Notes: generated from the letters alone by a model not told the origin. DNA of 42,537 bases from Planctomyces sp. SH-PL62 (GCA_945893075.1 CAMDDX010000017.1:1-42537), one strand, 5' to 3'. Numbered from the stretch's first letter, positions 7,689-16,937 are shown. Program-made: numbers and translations.

Positions 7689-8279
7689 TCAGAACCTCCG
7701 AATCAGTCCCACGAGCACGCCTCGAATCTCCACCTCCGGCACACGGATCGGCTTCATCCGTTTGTTCTCCGGCTTGAGCAAGATGTGATCCTTACGCCGG
7801 AAGAACCGCTTGAGCGTCGCCTCGCCATCCACGACGGCCGCGACGATGTCTCCCTCGTGACACGTCTCCTGCAAATGAATCACGGCGATGTCGCCGTCCA
7901 GGATGTGTGCCTCGACCATCGAGTTCCCTTTGACTCGCAAGCCGCGATGCGTGTCCGAGTCGTACTCTTCACCCAGATCGAACAGCTCTTCATCAGCGAT
8001 CGCTTCTGTCAGCGGCCCAGCGGCGATTTGCCCCCAAAGAATCAAACCGCGTTTCGGTTTCGCCTTGCCGGTCAGTTTCAGGCTACGCGACTTGCCCGCC
8101 TCCCGTTCGATGAGGTTCTGGCTCTCCAGCCGATCCAAAATCCGTTGCACGCTGATCGTGGTCGTGTGACCGACATGCTCGGCGATCTCACGCAGCGACG
8201 GCGACGATTGGCCGTCACGATGCCGCTGCTGCAAGAAGCTCAGTACGTCCTCTTCCGCGAGTGGTTTCGCTGGCCGCAT
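7689..8279 (-). CDS. lexA: SOS repressor LexA
   Basis: 196 aa from ATG 8279, preceded by a GGAGAG ribosome site; upstream in-frame codons would lie in the promoter. An N-terminal winged helix (PSLREIAEHVGH, residues 27-38) recognises DNA. The C-terminal S24 protease part shows the Ala87-Gly88 self-cleavage site (QIAAGPL), nucleophile Ser120 (VKGNSMV) and Lys157 (ATLKRFF). It should repress its own operon and be inactivated by RecA filaments after DNA damage. Linked lexA-imuA-imuB-dnaE2 cassettes are well known in bacteria; here the dnaE2 end has been separated. Confidence 0.96.
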   Translation of the reverse strand: MRPAKPLAEEDVLSFLQQRHRDGQSSPSLREIAEHVGHTTTISVQRILDRLESQNLIEREAGKSRSLKLTGKAKPKRGLILWGQIAAGPLTEAIADEELFDLGEEYDSDTHRGLRVKGNSMVEAHILDGDIAVIHLQETCHEGDIVAAVVDGEATLKRFFRRKDHILLKPENKRMKPIRVPEVEIRGVLVGLIRRF

Positions 8280-8308
8280 GTTGGCTCTCCGTGAGACTGG
8301 ATCGGCAG

Positions 8309-8337
8309 AGCATACCAATCGGCCTGAGCTTTTTGAA
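8309..8337 (-). promoter_or_regulatory. lexA-imuA-imuB promoter (-35 TTCAAA, -10 TATGCT)
   Basis: On the minus strand TTCAAA (8337-8332) and TATGCT (8314-8309) are separated by exactly 17 bp. A start site near 8302 would leave a leader of about 22 bases containing the GGAGAG ribosome site before the ATG at 8279. Confidence 0.6.
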
Positions 8338-8353
8338 TGCAAATGGATTCAAA
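8332..8353. promoter_or_regulatory. Candidate LexA operator, TTTGAAT-N8-ATTCAAA
   Basis: A perfect 7-bp inverted repeat with an 8-bp spacer overlaps the -35 hexamer of lexA, the place expected for autoregulation. The sequence differs from the E. coli (CTGT-N8-ACAG), Bacillus (GAAC-N4-GTTC) and alphaproteobacterial (GTTC-N7-GTTC) boxes, which is not surprising as LexA boxes vary between phyla. I found no second copy upstream of dnaE2 or the SRAP gene in this window. Confidence 0.55.
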
Positions 8354-8395
8354 TGACTAGCCGACAGAAGCGAGGGGTCAGGCCGGAAGTTCGCC

Positions 8396-9727
8396 TTATC
8401 CGACTTCAAAGCCTTTGCGTTGCTCGCGGCGGAGCAGTTTGGTGGCGGCCGGCGAGTCGCTGAATTGCTCGGTCTGCGGATTCCAGGTCAGCTTCGTGCC
8501 GACGCGCATCGCGATGTTGCCCAGATGGCAGAGGCTGACGGAGCGATGCTGGCTGACGACATCTGAAATCGGCGTCTTACGGCTGAGCGTGCAGTCGTAG
8601 AAGTTGCCCATGTGATTCTTGATCGCGTCGATCTTGCCCATGCGCTCCGGCCGATCGAGGTTGTCGTTCGCGTAAATGTGAAAGTCACCGCGGCCGAAAG
8701 GCTTGGCTTTCAAATCTTCGACGGGCCGGCCGGCGATGGTGCCGCGGTTCACGAAGAGGCGGCCGGCGTCTCCTTCAAACATGATACCGTCGCGGTTGTA
8801 GTCGCCGCGCGGCGCGTCGAGCACTTCCAATTCGACGCCGTTCGCATAGCGGTAGCGGACGTGGTAATCGAGCGCGACGTTGTAGCCGTTCTCCACCGAC
8901 GGATACTTGGCGGTCCCTTCGATCTCCACCGGGCCAGAGTGCTGCAAGCCCGCGCCCCACTGTGCGATGTCGAGATGATGCGCACCGGTATCGGTCATCT
9001 CGCCGCCGGAATACTCGTACCACCAGCGGAACGTGTAGTGGCTCCGTTCCGCGAGGTACGGCACGTCGGGCGTCTGCCCTTGCCAGAGGTTCCAATTGAA
9101 ATGTCCCGGCACCGGCAACGGCTTGAACGGCCCGCCGGTTTTGTTTTTGCCCATCACGACCACCATCCGCTGTAGCTTGCCGATGCGGCCGGCTTGCACC
9201 ATCTCGACCGCCTGCCGGAATCGCGCGTCGCTGCGCTGCCAGGTGCCGACCTGCACGACTCGGCCGGTTTCTTGAACGACTTCGCAGACACGTTGTCCCT
9301 CGGCCACGGTCAGCGTGAGCGGCTTCTCACAGTAGACGTCTTTTTTCGCGCGGCAGGCGTCGATCAGCATCTTCGCGTGCCAATGATCCGGAGTGCCGAT
9401 CAGCACAACGTCGATCTCTTTCTTCGCCAGCAGGTCGGTGTAGTTTTCAAAAATCGCCGCAGTGCTGCCGAAGCTGGCTCGCGCTTGTTCGCGCACATGC
9501 CGATCGACATCGCAGATCGCGACGACATCGCCATAAGGCAGCGCCTCGCGCGTGATGACGGAACCCTGATACCGCAGGCCGATCACGCCAATCCGCCAAC
9601 GGTCGTTCGGCGATTTGGGAACCGCTTTCTCGTCCGCGTTGGCGGTCCAGGTGTAGGGCGTGAGAACGGCTGCGGCACCACCAGCCGCGCTGCCGAGAAA
9701 CGTTCGTCGATTCCAGTGTTGAGTCAT
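8396..9727 (-). CDS. Secreted Gfo/Idh/MocA-family oxidoreductase
   Basis: 443 aa. The start at 9727 gives MTQHWNRRTFLGSAAGG, a Tat-type leader (twin Arg followed by F-L); the upstream in-frame extension has no such sense. An N-terminal Rossmann domain (IGVIGLRYQG, then VVAICDVD) binds NAD(P), and CEKPLTLTVAEG is the signature EKP motif of the family; the C-terminal half is the substrate domain. Planctomycetes have many exported members thought to act on sugars or inositols; the substrate here is unknown. It is divergent from the following DUF1501 gene, with 149 bp between the starts. Confidence 0.9.
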   Translation of the reverse strand: MTQHWNRRTFLGSAAGGAAAVLTPYTWTANADEKAVPKSPNDRWRIGVIGLRYQGSVITREALPYGDVVAICDVDRHVREQARASFGSTAAIFENYTDLLAKKEIDVVLIGTPDHWHAKMLIDACRAKKDVYCEKPLTLTVAEGQRVCEVVQETGRVVQVGTWQRSDARFRQAVEMVQAGRIGKLQRMVVVMGKNKTGGPFKPLPVPGHFNWNLWQGQTPDVPYLAERSHYTFRWWYEYSGGEMTDTGAHHLDIAQWGAGLQHSGPVEIEGTAKYPSVENGYNVALDYHVRYRYANGVELEVLDAPRGDYNRDGIMFEGDAGRLFVNRGTIAGRPVEDLKAKPFGRGDFHIYANDNLDRPERMGKIDAIKNHMGNFYDCTLSRKTPISDVVSQHRSVSLCHLGNIAMRVGTKLTWNPQTEQFSDSPAATKLLRREQRKGFEVG

Positions 9728-9876
9728 GGGGATTCCCTGTGAGGGGTCGCGTCGGACAAAGCCAAGAGTTTTCGGTCTGACTTCACAGATTACCGATCTT
9801 TGGCGATGCTGACATACGATAGAGTTCTCAGGCTCACGCCGCTGATCCAAGAAACGCAAGTAGCGAGGATCTTTCG

Positions 9877-11322
9877 ATGCTCACAGTTCAAAGCTCGACC
9901 CGACGAGTTTGCAACGGTCTCTCGCGTCGCGATGTGATTCGCGCGGCCGGAGCCGGACTGCTGGGAACCAGCTTGCCGAAACTGCTGGCGGCGGAAGAAG
10001 CCGGCGCGATTGTGCATCCGCGAGCCAAGTCGGTCCTGTTCGTGTTTTTATTCGGAGGGCCTAGTCAACTCGAAACGTATGACATGAAACCGGAGGCTCC
10101 CAAAGAAATTCGCGGGCCGTATCAGCCGATCGCGTCACGCTCGCCGGGACTGCTGGTGAGCGATCATCTGCCGAAGCTGGCGGCGATGTCAGACAAGTAC
10201 GCGGTCATTCGCACGATGACTCACGGGCAGAACGATCACAACGCCTGCCACATCATTCAGACCGGCCACGAAATGCCTCCCGCCGAACGTGGCCCTGCTC
10301 GCGTGAACGCGACGGAGAAAGATTGGCCGGCGTTCGGCTCGGTCGTCGAGTATCTCGATCAGCGAGTAGACGCGCGGCGGCCAGTCGATCAACGGCGCGA
10401 TTTTCCGAGCTTCGTGTATCTGCCGAATCGCTTGGGGCATATCCAAGGCTACGACCGATCGGGGCAGTACGCCGGTTGGCTGGGGCACAGCTACAACCCG
10501 TTGGCAACCAAAGTTGCCAAGCGCGATGCCAAAGACAACCCGTACTTCCGCGACTGCACCGACGAGGAATTGACCTTCCGCGTCGAAGGGGTCGAGTCAC
10601 ACGCCGACATGACGCTCGACCGACTTTCTCAACGTGGCAGCCTGCTGACTCAGTTTGACGCCGCACGCCAAGAACTCGATCAATCGCGCGGCGTGCGTGA
10701 CTTCGGTCGGCTGCGTGAACGGGCGATGGACCTCGTCACGTCCGAGAAGATGCGTGCTGCATTCGATGTGCGCCGTGAGTCGCCGCAACTTCGCGACCGC
10801 TACGGCCGGCACTTGTTCGGCCAGTCGATGCTGATGGGTCGCCGCATGATCGAAGCCGGCGCGCGATTCGTGACCGTCTTGTGGGATTGCCCGGATGGCT
10901 ACAGTTGGGACAGCCACGTTCACTCGCAAGATGTCGGCAAGCATCTGCTGCCGGGCTTCGATCAAAGTCTTTCGGCGCTGCTGGAAGATATGACCGATCG
11001 CGGGTTGCTCGACGAAACGCTGGTCGTCTGCTTGGGCGAGATGGGCCGTACTCCGCGTGGTAACGCCAATTGGGGCCGCGATCACTGGGGCTATTGCTTC
11101 CCCGCCGTGCTGGCCGGAGCGGGCATTCGTGGCGGCGCGGTCTACGGAAAATCCGATAAGGACGCCGCATATCCGCAGGACAAGCCGGTCAGTCCGCTGA
11201 ATCTCGGTGCGACGATCTTCCACGCTTTGGGGATCTCGCCGGAGACTCGCATTCACGATGCGCTCGGCCGCCCCGTCCCCGTTATGGAAGGCGGGCAACC
11301 GCTGGTGGAACTATTCGGCTGA
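9877..11322 (+). CDS. DUF1501 protein with Tat-like leader
   Basis: 481 aa. SRRDVIRAAGAGLLG at the N-terminus is a Tat-type signal, and a GAGGA-like ribosome site precedes the ATG. The DUF1501 core (alkaline-phosphatase/sulfatase-like fold) is recognised from FLFGGPSQLETYDMKP, AVIRTMTHGQNDHN, RRMIEAGARFVTV and LGEMGRTPR, with the His/Asp residues that bind metals in related enzymes. The activity of this family is not established. No DUF1549/DUF1553 partner is adjacent. Its stop overlaps the end of the convergent methyltransferase gene by 12 bp. Confidence 0.88.
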   Translation: MLTVQSSTRRVCNGLSRRDVIRAAGAGLLGTSLPKLLAAEEAGAIVHPRAKSVLFVFLFGGPSQLETYDMKPEAPKEIRGPYQPIASRSPGLLVSDHLPKLAAMSDKYAVIRTMTHGQNDHNACHIIQTGHEMPPAERGPARVNATEKDWPAFGSVVEYLDQRVDARRPVDQRRDFPSFVYLPNRLGHIQGYDRSGQYAGWLGHSYNPLATKVAKRDAKDNPYFRDCTDEELTFRVEGVESHADMTLDRLSQRGSLLTQFDAARQELDQSRGVRDFGRLRERAMDLVTSEKMRAAFDVRRESPQLRDRYGRHLFGQSMLMGRRMIEAGARFVTVLWDCPDGYSWDSHVHSQDVGKHLLPGFDQSLSALLEDMTDRGLLDETLVVCLGEMGRTPRGNANWGRDHWGYCFPAVLAGAGIRGGAVYGKSDKDAAYPQDKPVSPLNLGATIFHALGISPETRIHDALGRPVPVMEGGQPLVELFG

Positions 11323-12474
11323 TGTGTCGGGCAGCGGAGTCGTCTGCATTGGCGGCTTCGGCCCTTGAAATTGGTAGTAGGTGCATTCGATGCGGCCGTT
11401 GAAGAGTTTGCGGCGGCGGTCACAGCGACGGCCGAAGAGCGACTCGAATTCTTTGTGCGAAGTCAGAACGTAGATCGACCAACCGTTGAGCCGTTGGCAG
11501 AACGTTCCCAGCCGTTGATACAGAGCCTCCGCTTCAGCGAGTTCTCCGAGCCGCTCGCCATAGGGCGGGTTTGCGATCAAGCAGCCGTAGGGTTGCAGTT
11601 CGTCGGTCGTGATGCGGGCGAAGTCGCGATGCTCGAAACGCATGTCATCGGCAACACCAGCGAGCATCGCGTGATGTGTCGCGAGCTTAATCGCCTCGGC
11701 GTCGATGTCGCTGCCAACGATGAGGGCGTCGAGCTTCGGCAGCGCGACGTCGCGGGCTTCATTGCGAGCCTGTTGCCAAATCTCGGCAGGCACGGTTGGC
11801 CATTCTTCGGCGGCAAATGTGCGATGCAACCCCGGCGCGAGCTTGCGGCCGAGCAGCGCGGCTTCAATCGGGATCGTGCCGCTACCGCAAAACGGGTCGA
11901 GCAACATGCGGCCGGAGCTCCAATAGCTCAACTGAATCAACGCGGCGGCGAGCGTCTCCTTCAGCGGAGCTTCGCCGACCAGCTTGCGATACCCGCGCTT
12001 ATGCAAGCCGGGGCCGGTCGTGTCGATGGTCAATGTGGCTCGGTCTTTCAGCAGCGCGACTTCAATCGTGTATCTCGGCCCGTTCTCCTCGAACCAGACT
12101 TTGTGGTAGTGCTGTTTGAGCCGCTCGACGATCGCCTTCTTCACGATCGCCTGACAATCTGGCGTGCTGTGTAACTGCGACCGCACCGAGCGACCTTCCA
12201 CCGGAAAGTAAGCGTTCTCCGGCAGCCACTCTTCCCACGGCAACGCTTTCGTGCGGTCGAACAACTCGCCGAAGTCGGTCGCTTCAAACTGTCCGACTTG
12301 AACCAGCACTCGCTCGGCGGACCGCAGCCACAAGTTGGCTCGCGCGATCGCGGAGGCGTCGGCTTCAAACGTGACCTTGCCGTCCTCGGTCGATTGTTTG
12401 TCGTAGCCGAGTTGCTTGAGTTCTCGCGAGACGATGGCTTCGAGGCCAAAGGTGGTGGCGGCAATGAGGTGCAT
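11311..12474 (-). CDS. THUMP-domain class I SAM-dependent RNA methyltransferase (RlmL N-half/YpsC-like)
   Basis: 387 aa from ATG 12474 (MHLIAATTFGLEAIVSREL). An N-terminal ferredoxin-like/THUMP part (about residues 1-165) should bind RNA. The catalytic part has the SAM loop DPFCGSGTIPIEAAL and the NPPYGER motif typical of N2-guanine or N6-adenine methylation. In E. coli RlmL this half methylates G2445 of 23S rRNA and is fused to RlmK; here the RlmK half is absent. It probably acts on rRNA in the cytoplasm; the exact site is inferred. An upstream in-frame extension only overlaps the neighbouring DUF1501 gene in another frame. Confidence 0.9.
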   Translation of the reverse strand: MHLIAATTFGLEAIVSRELKQLGYDKQSTEDGKVTFEADASAIARANLWLRSAERVLVQVGQFEATDFGELFDRTKALPWEEWLPENAYFPVEGRSVRSQLHSTPDCQAIVKKAIVERLKQHYHKVWFEENGPRYTIEVALLKDRATLTIDTTGPGLHKRGYRKLVGEAPLKETLAAALIQLSYWSSGRMLLDPFCGSGTIPIEAALLGRKLAPGLHRTFAAEEWPTVPAEIWQQARNEARDVALPKLDALIVGSDIDAEAIKLATHHAMLAGVADDMRFEHRDFARITTDELQPYGCLIANPPYGERLGELAEAEALYQRLGTFCQRLNGWSIYVLTSHKEFESLFGRRCDRRRKLFNGRIECTYYQFQGPKPPMQTTPLPDTSAE

Positions 12475-12484
12475 GAATGATTTC

Positions 12485-12558
12485 GTAGAGTGGGTCGAGG
12501 CACGAGACCCACCGCGTCGCGCGATCGGTGGTGGGTCTCGTGCCTCGACCCACCCTAC
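12485..12558. repeat. 29-bp inverted repeat between two minus-strand genes
   Basis: Arms 12485-12513 and 12530-12558 match over 29 bp with one mismatch, loop 16 bases. It fills nearly all the space between the DUF1501 stop (12567) and the methyltransferase start (12474). It may act as a terminator or attenuator but has no U-tract. Confidence 0.9.
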
Positions 12559-12566
12559 AGATGCCG

Positions 12567-14024
12567 CTAAGCGAGCAGTCCCTTGACGACGTTGCCTTCG
12601 ACATCTGTCAGCCGGAAGTCGCGGCCTTGGAAGCGGAAGGTCAGCTTGGTGTGGTCGATGCCGAGCAGATGCAGGATCGTCGCGTTCCAGTCGTGGATGG
12701 GGACGGGGTCGCGGACGATGTTGTAGCAGTAGTCGTCGGTCTCGCCGTAGGTGAGGCCGGGCTTCACGCCGCCGCCGGCCATCCACATCGTGAAGCAGCG
12801 GCCGTGATGATCGCGTCCGTAGTTGGTGGGGGTGAGTGCTCCTTGGCTGTAGGCCGTGCGGCCGAACTCGCCGCCCCAGATGACCAGCGTGTCGTCGAGC
12901 AAGCCGCGCTCTTGGAGGTCTTTGACCAGCGCGGCACTCGGTTGATCGACGTCGTGGCACTGACCTTTGATCTGATTCGGCAGCGAACTGTGCTGATCCC
13001 AACCCCGGTGCATGAGCTGCACGAAACGGACGCCTCGCTCGATCATGCGTCTCGCGAGCAAGCAGTTCCGAGCAAAGCCGCCGTCCACGTTGTCGTCTTG
13101 GATGCCGTAGGAATCGAGAACGTGTTTCGGCTCGGACGACAAATCGGTCAATTCAGGAACGGACGCCTGCATCCGAAACGCCATCTCGTATTGCGCGATG
13201 CGGGTGTTGATCTCCGGATCGCCAAAAGACTCGGCTGTGATCTGATTCAATTCGGAGAGTCCATCAAGCATCTGCCGCCGTGAGCCGCGATCGACGCCCG
13301 GCGGGTTCGACAAATACAGCACCGGATCGTCACCGCTGCGGAAGCGGACGCCTTGATGCTTCGACGGCAAGAAGCCGCTCCCCCACAGCCGCGAGAAGAT
13401 CGGTTGATCGGTTTTGTTTCCGCTCCCCTGCGAGATCATCACGACGAACGCCGGCAGGTTCGAACTTTCCGCGCCGAGGCCGTAGCTCAGCCACGCACCG
13501 AGGCTCGGCCGGCCTGGCTGTTGCGAGCCGGTTTGAATGAACGTGATCGCCGGGTCGTGATTGACTGCGTCCGTGTTGAGCGTCTTCACGATGGTGATGT
13601 CGTCGGTGATCGACGCGATGTGCGGCAGGAGTTCGCTGACCCACGCTCCGCAGTCGCCGTGCTGTCTGAACTTGAAAATCGACGAAGCGACCGGCAACGA
13701 CTTCTGTCCCGACGTCATGCCGGTGATGCGTTGCCCCATGCGGATCGAGGCGGGCAGTTCCTGGCCGTGAAACTCTTTGAGCTTCGGCTTGTAATCCAGC
13801 AAGTCGATATGCGAAGGGCCTCCGGACATAAAGAGGTAAATGACGCGCTTGATCTTCGGTGGCAAATGCGGAATCGGTAGCACGCCAGCCGACTTCGTCG
13901 CGTCGGCCGCGAAGAGTTGCGGATTGAGCAACGACGCGAGCGCCGCCGCGCCGAGGCCGGTCGCCGAGCGGCCGAAGAGGTGCCGGCGAGTCAACAGTCG
14001 TTGGTAGTCAGACAGGAAGTTCAT
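12567..14024 (-). CDS. DUF1501 protein with Tat-like leader
   Basis: 485 aa from ATG 14024 ([25 protein letters not shown], a Tat-type signal). Core motifs: [65 protein letters not shown] and [21 protein letters not shown]. This is the longer DUF1501 subtype that usually sits beside a cytochrome-c/DUF1549/DUF1553 gene, but none is adjacent here. Same subtype as the protein at 30887. Confidence 0.9.
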   Translation of the reverse strand: MNFLSDYQRLLTRRHLFGRSATGLGAAALASLLNPQLFAADATKSAGVLPIPHLPPKIKRVIYLFMSGGPSHIDLLDYKPKLKEFHGQELPASIRMGQRITGMTSGQKSLPVASSIFKFRQHGDCGAWVSELLPHIASITDDITIVKTLNTDAVNHDPAITFIQTGSQQPGRPSLGAWLSYGLGAESSNLPAFVVMISQGSGNKTDQPIFSRLWGSGFLPSKHQGVRFRSGDDPVLYLSNPPGVDRGSRRQMLDGLSELNQITAESFGDPEINTRIAQYEMAFRMQASVPELTDLSSEPKHVLDSYGIQDDNVDGGFARNCLLARRMIERGVRFVQLMHRGWDQHSSLPNQIKGQCHDVDQPSAALVKDLQERGLLDDTLVIWGGEFGRTAYSQGALTPTNYGRDHHGRCFTMWMAGGGVKPGLTYGETDDYCYNIVRDPVPIHDWNATILHLLGIDHTKLTFRFQGRDFRLTDVEGNVVKGLLA

Positions 14025-14049
14025 GGCCTCTCTCCAAGATTGTTTTGCT

Positions 14050-14574
14050 TCACTCACCGTGCGCTTGTCGCCAGCGGCGTTGGAGCTCTTCGACAAACGC
14101 GTGGTAATTGCCCTCGACGATCGAGTTCTCCGGGATGACCTGCGCGGACATCGTGGAAAGATACACGAACGTGTGGCCGGGAAGGGACTCGATGCGTTCA
14201 ATGCCCTTCCAGAACACGGTGCGTTCGAGAAATTCGGTGCCGTCGAACAGGCCATTGTCACGCAGTTCTGAAACGTGCTCGCAGAGCAACGCCTTGTTTT
14301 GCCCCTCGGCGTACATCCGCGATGAGAGCCACTTCACGTTACGGCGATAAATTCGCGGATAAATCGCTGCGATGACAGTTGCTCCTCCAACGCCAACCCA
14401 CAAGAAGATGGGGTCTCTCCTGATCTCTGACGCGACAAGGCAGAGGCCGAGAATCATCGCGGCCAAGGCAATTGCCGCCCTCAGACGGTTTCGCCGAAGA
14501 GTCGGAGACTTCTGGTGGAGATGCAGGCTAAATGCCAGCAAGTCTTCGAACGTGATTTCATAACGGATTCGCAT
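14050..14574 (-). CDS. YcxB-like small membrane protein
   Basis: 174 aa from ATG 14574; a GTG 15 codons upstream is possible. Two membrane helices lie at about residues 32-72 ([14 protein letters not shown] and [16 protein letters not shown]). The C-terminal soluble half, with [19 protein letters not shown] and AQVIPENSI, has the pattern of the YcxB-like domain (hydrophobic strand then xxIPxxxx). The function is unknown. It lies 25 bp upstream of the DUF1501 gene. Confidence 0.7.
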   Translation of the reverse strand: MRIRYEITFEDLLAFSLHLHQKSPTLRRNRLRAAIALAAMILGLCLVASEIRRDPIFLWVGVGGATVIAAIYPRIYRRNVKWLSSRMYAEGQNKALLCEHVSELRDNGLFDGTEFLERTVFWKGIERIESLPGHTFVYLSTMSAQVIPENSIVEGNYHAFVEELQRRWRQAHGE

Positions 14575-14934
14575 GAGCGGTGGCTGTTCTTGAAGAATCG
14601 GTGGAGCGGCAGGCGACACGTGCGTTAGCAGAATCGGGCCAACGGCAGCCCGTCAAGGACGCCGAATTCCGCACGCTTCCCGCGATGGGGCCGCAGACTT
14701 TCTTGCGGCTTAGAGGCTCTGTAGCATGCCCGCCTCTTTCCGGTTCTTGAGGCACGGCGGCCTCTGAATGGAGGCGAGTGACTCGGTGACGCGCGACGTG
14801 GTGAAACGCTCTTGCCAAATCGCGACGAACCTTTGGTGGTCACTCCGGGTTTGAGAGTCCGTTTCTCATCGGCGGTTGCGCGGGATCCCGCAGCCGCAAT
14901 TCCCTTCTAACGATTTACCAACGAGGTCTGCGCG
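14575..14934. other. Intergenic region upstream of the exbB operon
   Basis: No convincing gene. It holds the divergent 5' regions of the YcxB-like gene and the exbB operon. A perfect 12-bp palindrome (GCGGGATCCCGC, 14880-14891) within a wider imperfect GC-rich repeat lies about 45 bp before the exbB ATG and could form a 5' UTR hairpin. I could not choose a promoter with confidence. Confidence 0.4.
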
Positions 14935-15840
14935 ATGATTGGCTCTCCCGACCGCTCGAAGCGGCTGGCTTGGATGGTTCTGTTGCTGGCTCTGACGGCT
15001 GGCGCGATCGAGTCGCTGTGGATGGCGACTCCGGCAGTGGTGGCTCAGGAAGCGGAACCGGCTGCCGAAGAGGAAATGGCGGCGGAGGAACCAGCCGCTC
15101 CCAAGAAGGGCGCGGCCAAGAAAGATGACAAAGCCGCAGCGCCCGCCCACGAGGAACCGGGCTTCGTCATGTGGGTCATCGAGACCGGCGGAGCGATTGG
15201 TATCTTCATCTTTTTGCTGATGGGATACTTCGTCGCGACGTCGATCAAGCTGTTCTTGGAATTGCAGCCGCAGGTCGCGATGCCTCCCGATCTGATGGAA
15301 GACATCAAGCAAAAGATGGAGAAGAAGGACTACAAGGGGGTCTATCAAAGCATCAAGGAAAAGGACTGCCTCTTCACGAAGTTTGCGTCGGCGGGATTGG
15401 GCGAATTGTCGGCCGGATTGTCTGAGGCTCGCGATGCGATGGAGCGAGTCGCTGACGTTCAGAGCGCCGAAGCCGATAAGAAGATCAGCATGCTGGCGGT
15501 GCTCGGTACGCTGGGGCCGATGATCGGACTGTTGGGAACCCTGAAAGGCATGATGGCTTCCTTCGGCTCGATCGCCTCCGGTGGCGAACAGATTAAGTCC
15601 GATGAAGTGGCCAAGGGCATTTCGGAAGCGTTGTTGTTGACGTTTGAAGGGGTGCTGCTGTCCGTGCCCGCGATCTATTTCTTTGCCATCTTCAAGAACC
15701 GCACCACGATCATGAGTGCCACTACAATGCTGGCCTGCGACGAATTCGTCCGCAAACTCGCCAGCGCCGCCAAGGCTGCTGCGAAACCGGCCGCGGCGGC
15801 TCCCGCGTCGGTGTCGGCCCCGCCGGCTCCCAAGGCGTAA
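14935..15840 (+). CDS. MotA/TolQ/ExbB proton channel family protein
   Basis: 301 aa. The first helix (residues 10-30) and an Ala/Glu/Lys-rich periplasmic linker precede a second helix (IGIFIFLLMGYFVATSIKLF). The diagnostic ExbB/TolQ double helix follows near residues 190-260, with TLGPMIGLLGTLKGMMASF and a KGISEALLLTFEGVLLSVPAIYFF block. The tail is Ala/Pro-rich. With the two ExbD proteins downstream it should form an inner-membrane proton-driven motor. First gene of a five-gene co-directional run to 19637. Confidence 0.92.
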   Translation: MIGSPDRSKRLAWMVLLLALTAGAIESLWMATPAVVAQEAEPAAEEEMAAEEPAAPKKGAAKKDDKAAAPAHEEPGFVMWVIETGGAIGIFIFLLMGYFVATSIKLFLELQPQVAMPPDLMEDIKQKMEKKDYKGVYQSIKEKDCLFTKFASAGLGELSAGLSEARDAMERVADVQSAEADKKISMLAVLGTLGPMIGLLGTLKGMMASFGSIASGGEQIKSDEVAKGISEALLLTFEGVLLSVPAIYFFAIFKNRTTIMSATTMLACDEFVRKLASAAKAAAKPAAAAPASVSAPPAPKA

Positions 15841-15846
15841 TGCGTG

Positions 15847-15867
15847 GGGCAGGTTTTCAACCTGCCC
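15847..15867. repeat. Short hairpin between exbB and exbD
   Basis: A perfect 9-bp stem with a 3-base loop (GGGCAGGTT...AACCTGCCC) begins 7 bases after the exbB stop. No U-tract follows, so it is more likely an mRNA stability or attenuation hairpin, or another of the dispersed palindromes, than a terminator. Confidence 0.65.
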
Positions 15868-15913
15868 GCTAGGCGGTCGACAGATTGAAATCCGGACCCG
15901 CGAAAGGTGAGAC

Positions 15914-16366
15914 ATGTCTGGCTCAATGGCATCCGCAGCGAGTGCTGAACCCAATCTGACACCGATGCTCGACATGGTGTTTCAGTTGATCACGTTCTTC
16001 ATGCTCGTGACCAACTTCAAGGCGGCCTCGCTCGACTTGAGCCTGCAACTGCCGGTGGTCGGATCGGCTCGGTCGGTGGACACCGACGGTGTTGATCTCT
16101 TGATTCTGAACATCGACAAAGGCGGCAAGCTGAATATCTACGGCATCCCAAGAGACGTCGCCTCGTATATCAAAGCGGAAGCGAAGGCGAGCTTTGAATC
16201 CGCCAAACGCGAGAACTCCAAGTTTGACAAGAAGGACGATCTGCCCACCACGATCGTCGTGCGAGCCGATAAGCAAACGCCGTTCAGCTTGCTCAACGTG
16301 GTCATCAAGACTTGCCAAGACAACGGCTTTCGCAAGTTCGCGCTCAAGGCCATGAACGCCGAATAG
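15914..16366 (+). CDS. ExbD/TolR family biopolymer transport protein (first copy)
   Basis: 150 aa. The family pattern NLTPMLDMVFQLITFFML, with the membrane Asp in the single N-terminal helix (about residues 17-35), is clear; that Asp carries protons in ExbD/TolR. The remainder is the periplasmic domain. An AAAGGTGAG ribosome site precedes the ATG. It lies 73 bp after exbB. Confidence 0.92.
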   Translation: MSGSMASAASAEPNLTPMLDMVFQLITFFMLVTNFKAASLDLSLQLPVVGSARSVDTDGVDLLILNIDKGGKLNIYGIPRDVASYIKAEAKASFESAKRENSKFDKKDDLPTTIVVRADKQTPFSLLNVVIKTCQDNGFRKFALKAMNAE

Positions 16367-16411
16367 AGAATGTCCATCCGTTGCCAATCACGGCACGATG
16401 AAGGTTGATTC

Positions 16412-16930
16412 ATGAGTCGTCACAAGAAAAAACACAAAGGCTCCGAGGCCGTTGAATTAAATCTGGCCGCCATGCTCGACATGGCGTTCCAGTTGCTCAC
16501 GTTTTTTATTCTCACGTTCAAACCGTCGCCGGTCGAAGGGCAGATCAATTTGAAACTACCGCCGCCTCAGCCCGTCGCAGGCGTGCAGGGTGCCAAGAAG
16601 CCCGGCGAGGACGAATCGAACAACGATCCGGTCAAGAACCTGAATTCGCTGATCATCTCTGTTTTCGCGGCTCCCAACGGACGCATCGCCACGATGGCGG
16701 TGGGCGAGGCCAATGTTGCAGGCACGACGGCGCTCGATGGCCGCTTGAAGCAGGTGCTCGGCCCCGAATCGGGCGCGTCGTTCGATCAAGTCATTCTACA
16801 AGTCGGCTCCAAGTTGAAATACGATGAGCTGATGAAGGTCGTGGATGTTTGCACGAAGCAGACGCTCGCGAACGGCGAAAAGTTGACCAAACTCAGTTTC
16901 GTTGAACTGCCCGACGGGGCGGCTCCGTAG
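16412..16930 (+). CDS. ExbD/TolR family biopolymer transport protein (second copy)
   Basis: 172 aa. A basic N-terminus (SRHKKKHKG) precedes LAAMLDMAFQLLTFFILTF, again with the functional Asp in the single helix. The periplasmic domain contains a Pro-rich segment (LPPPQPVAG) after the helix. Paired, unequal ExbD copies suggest a heteromeric ExbD complex. The next gene's ATG is 8 bp beyond the stop. Confidence 0.9.
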   Translation: MSRHKKKHKGSEAVELNLAAMLDMAFQLLTFFILTFKPSPVEGQINLKLPPPQPVAGVQGAKKPGEDESNNDPVKNLNSLIISVFAAPNGRIATMAVGEANVAGTTALDGRLKQVLGPESGASFDQVILQVGSKLKYDELMKVVDVCTKQTLANGEKLTKLSFVELPDGAAP

Positions 16931-16937
16931 CATTGCC

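Noticed and set aside
12485..12558. Rho-independent terminator
   Set aside because: The stem is strong but no U-tract follows on either strand, and similar elements lie inside coding genes; kept as a repeat.
11311..13002. A fused DUF1501-methyltransferase protein
   Set aside because: The frame upstream of 12474 is an Arg-rich shadow of the DUF1501 gene in another frame and crosses a repeat; the methyltransferase has a normal start at 12474.
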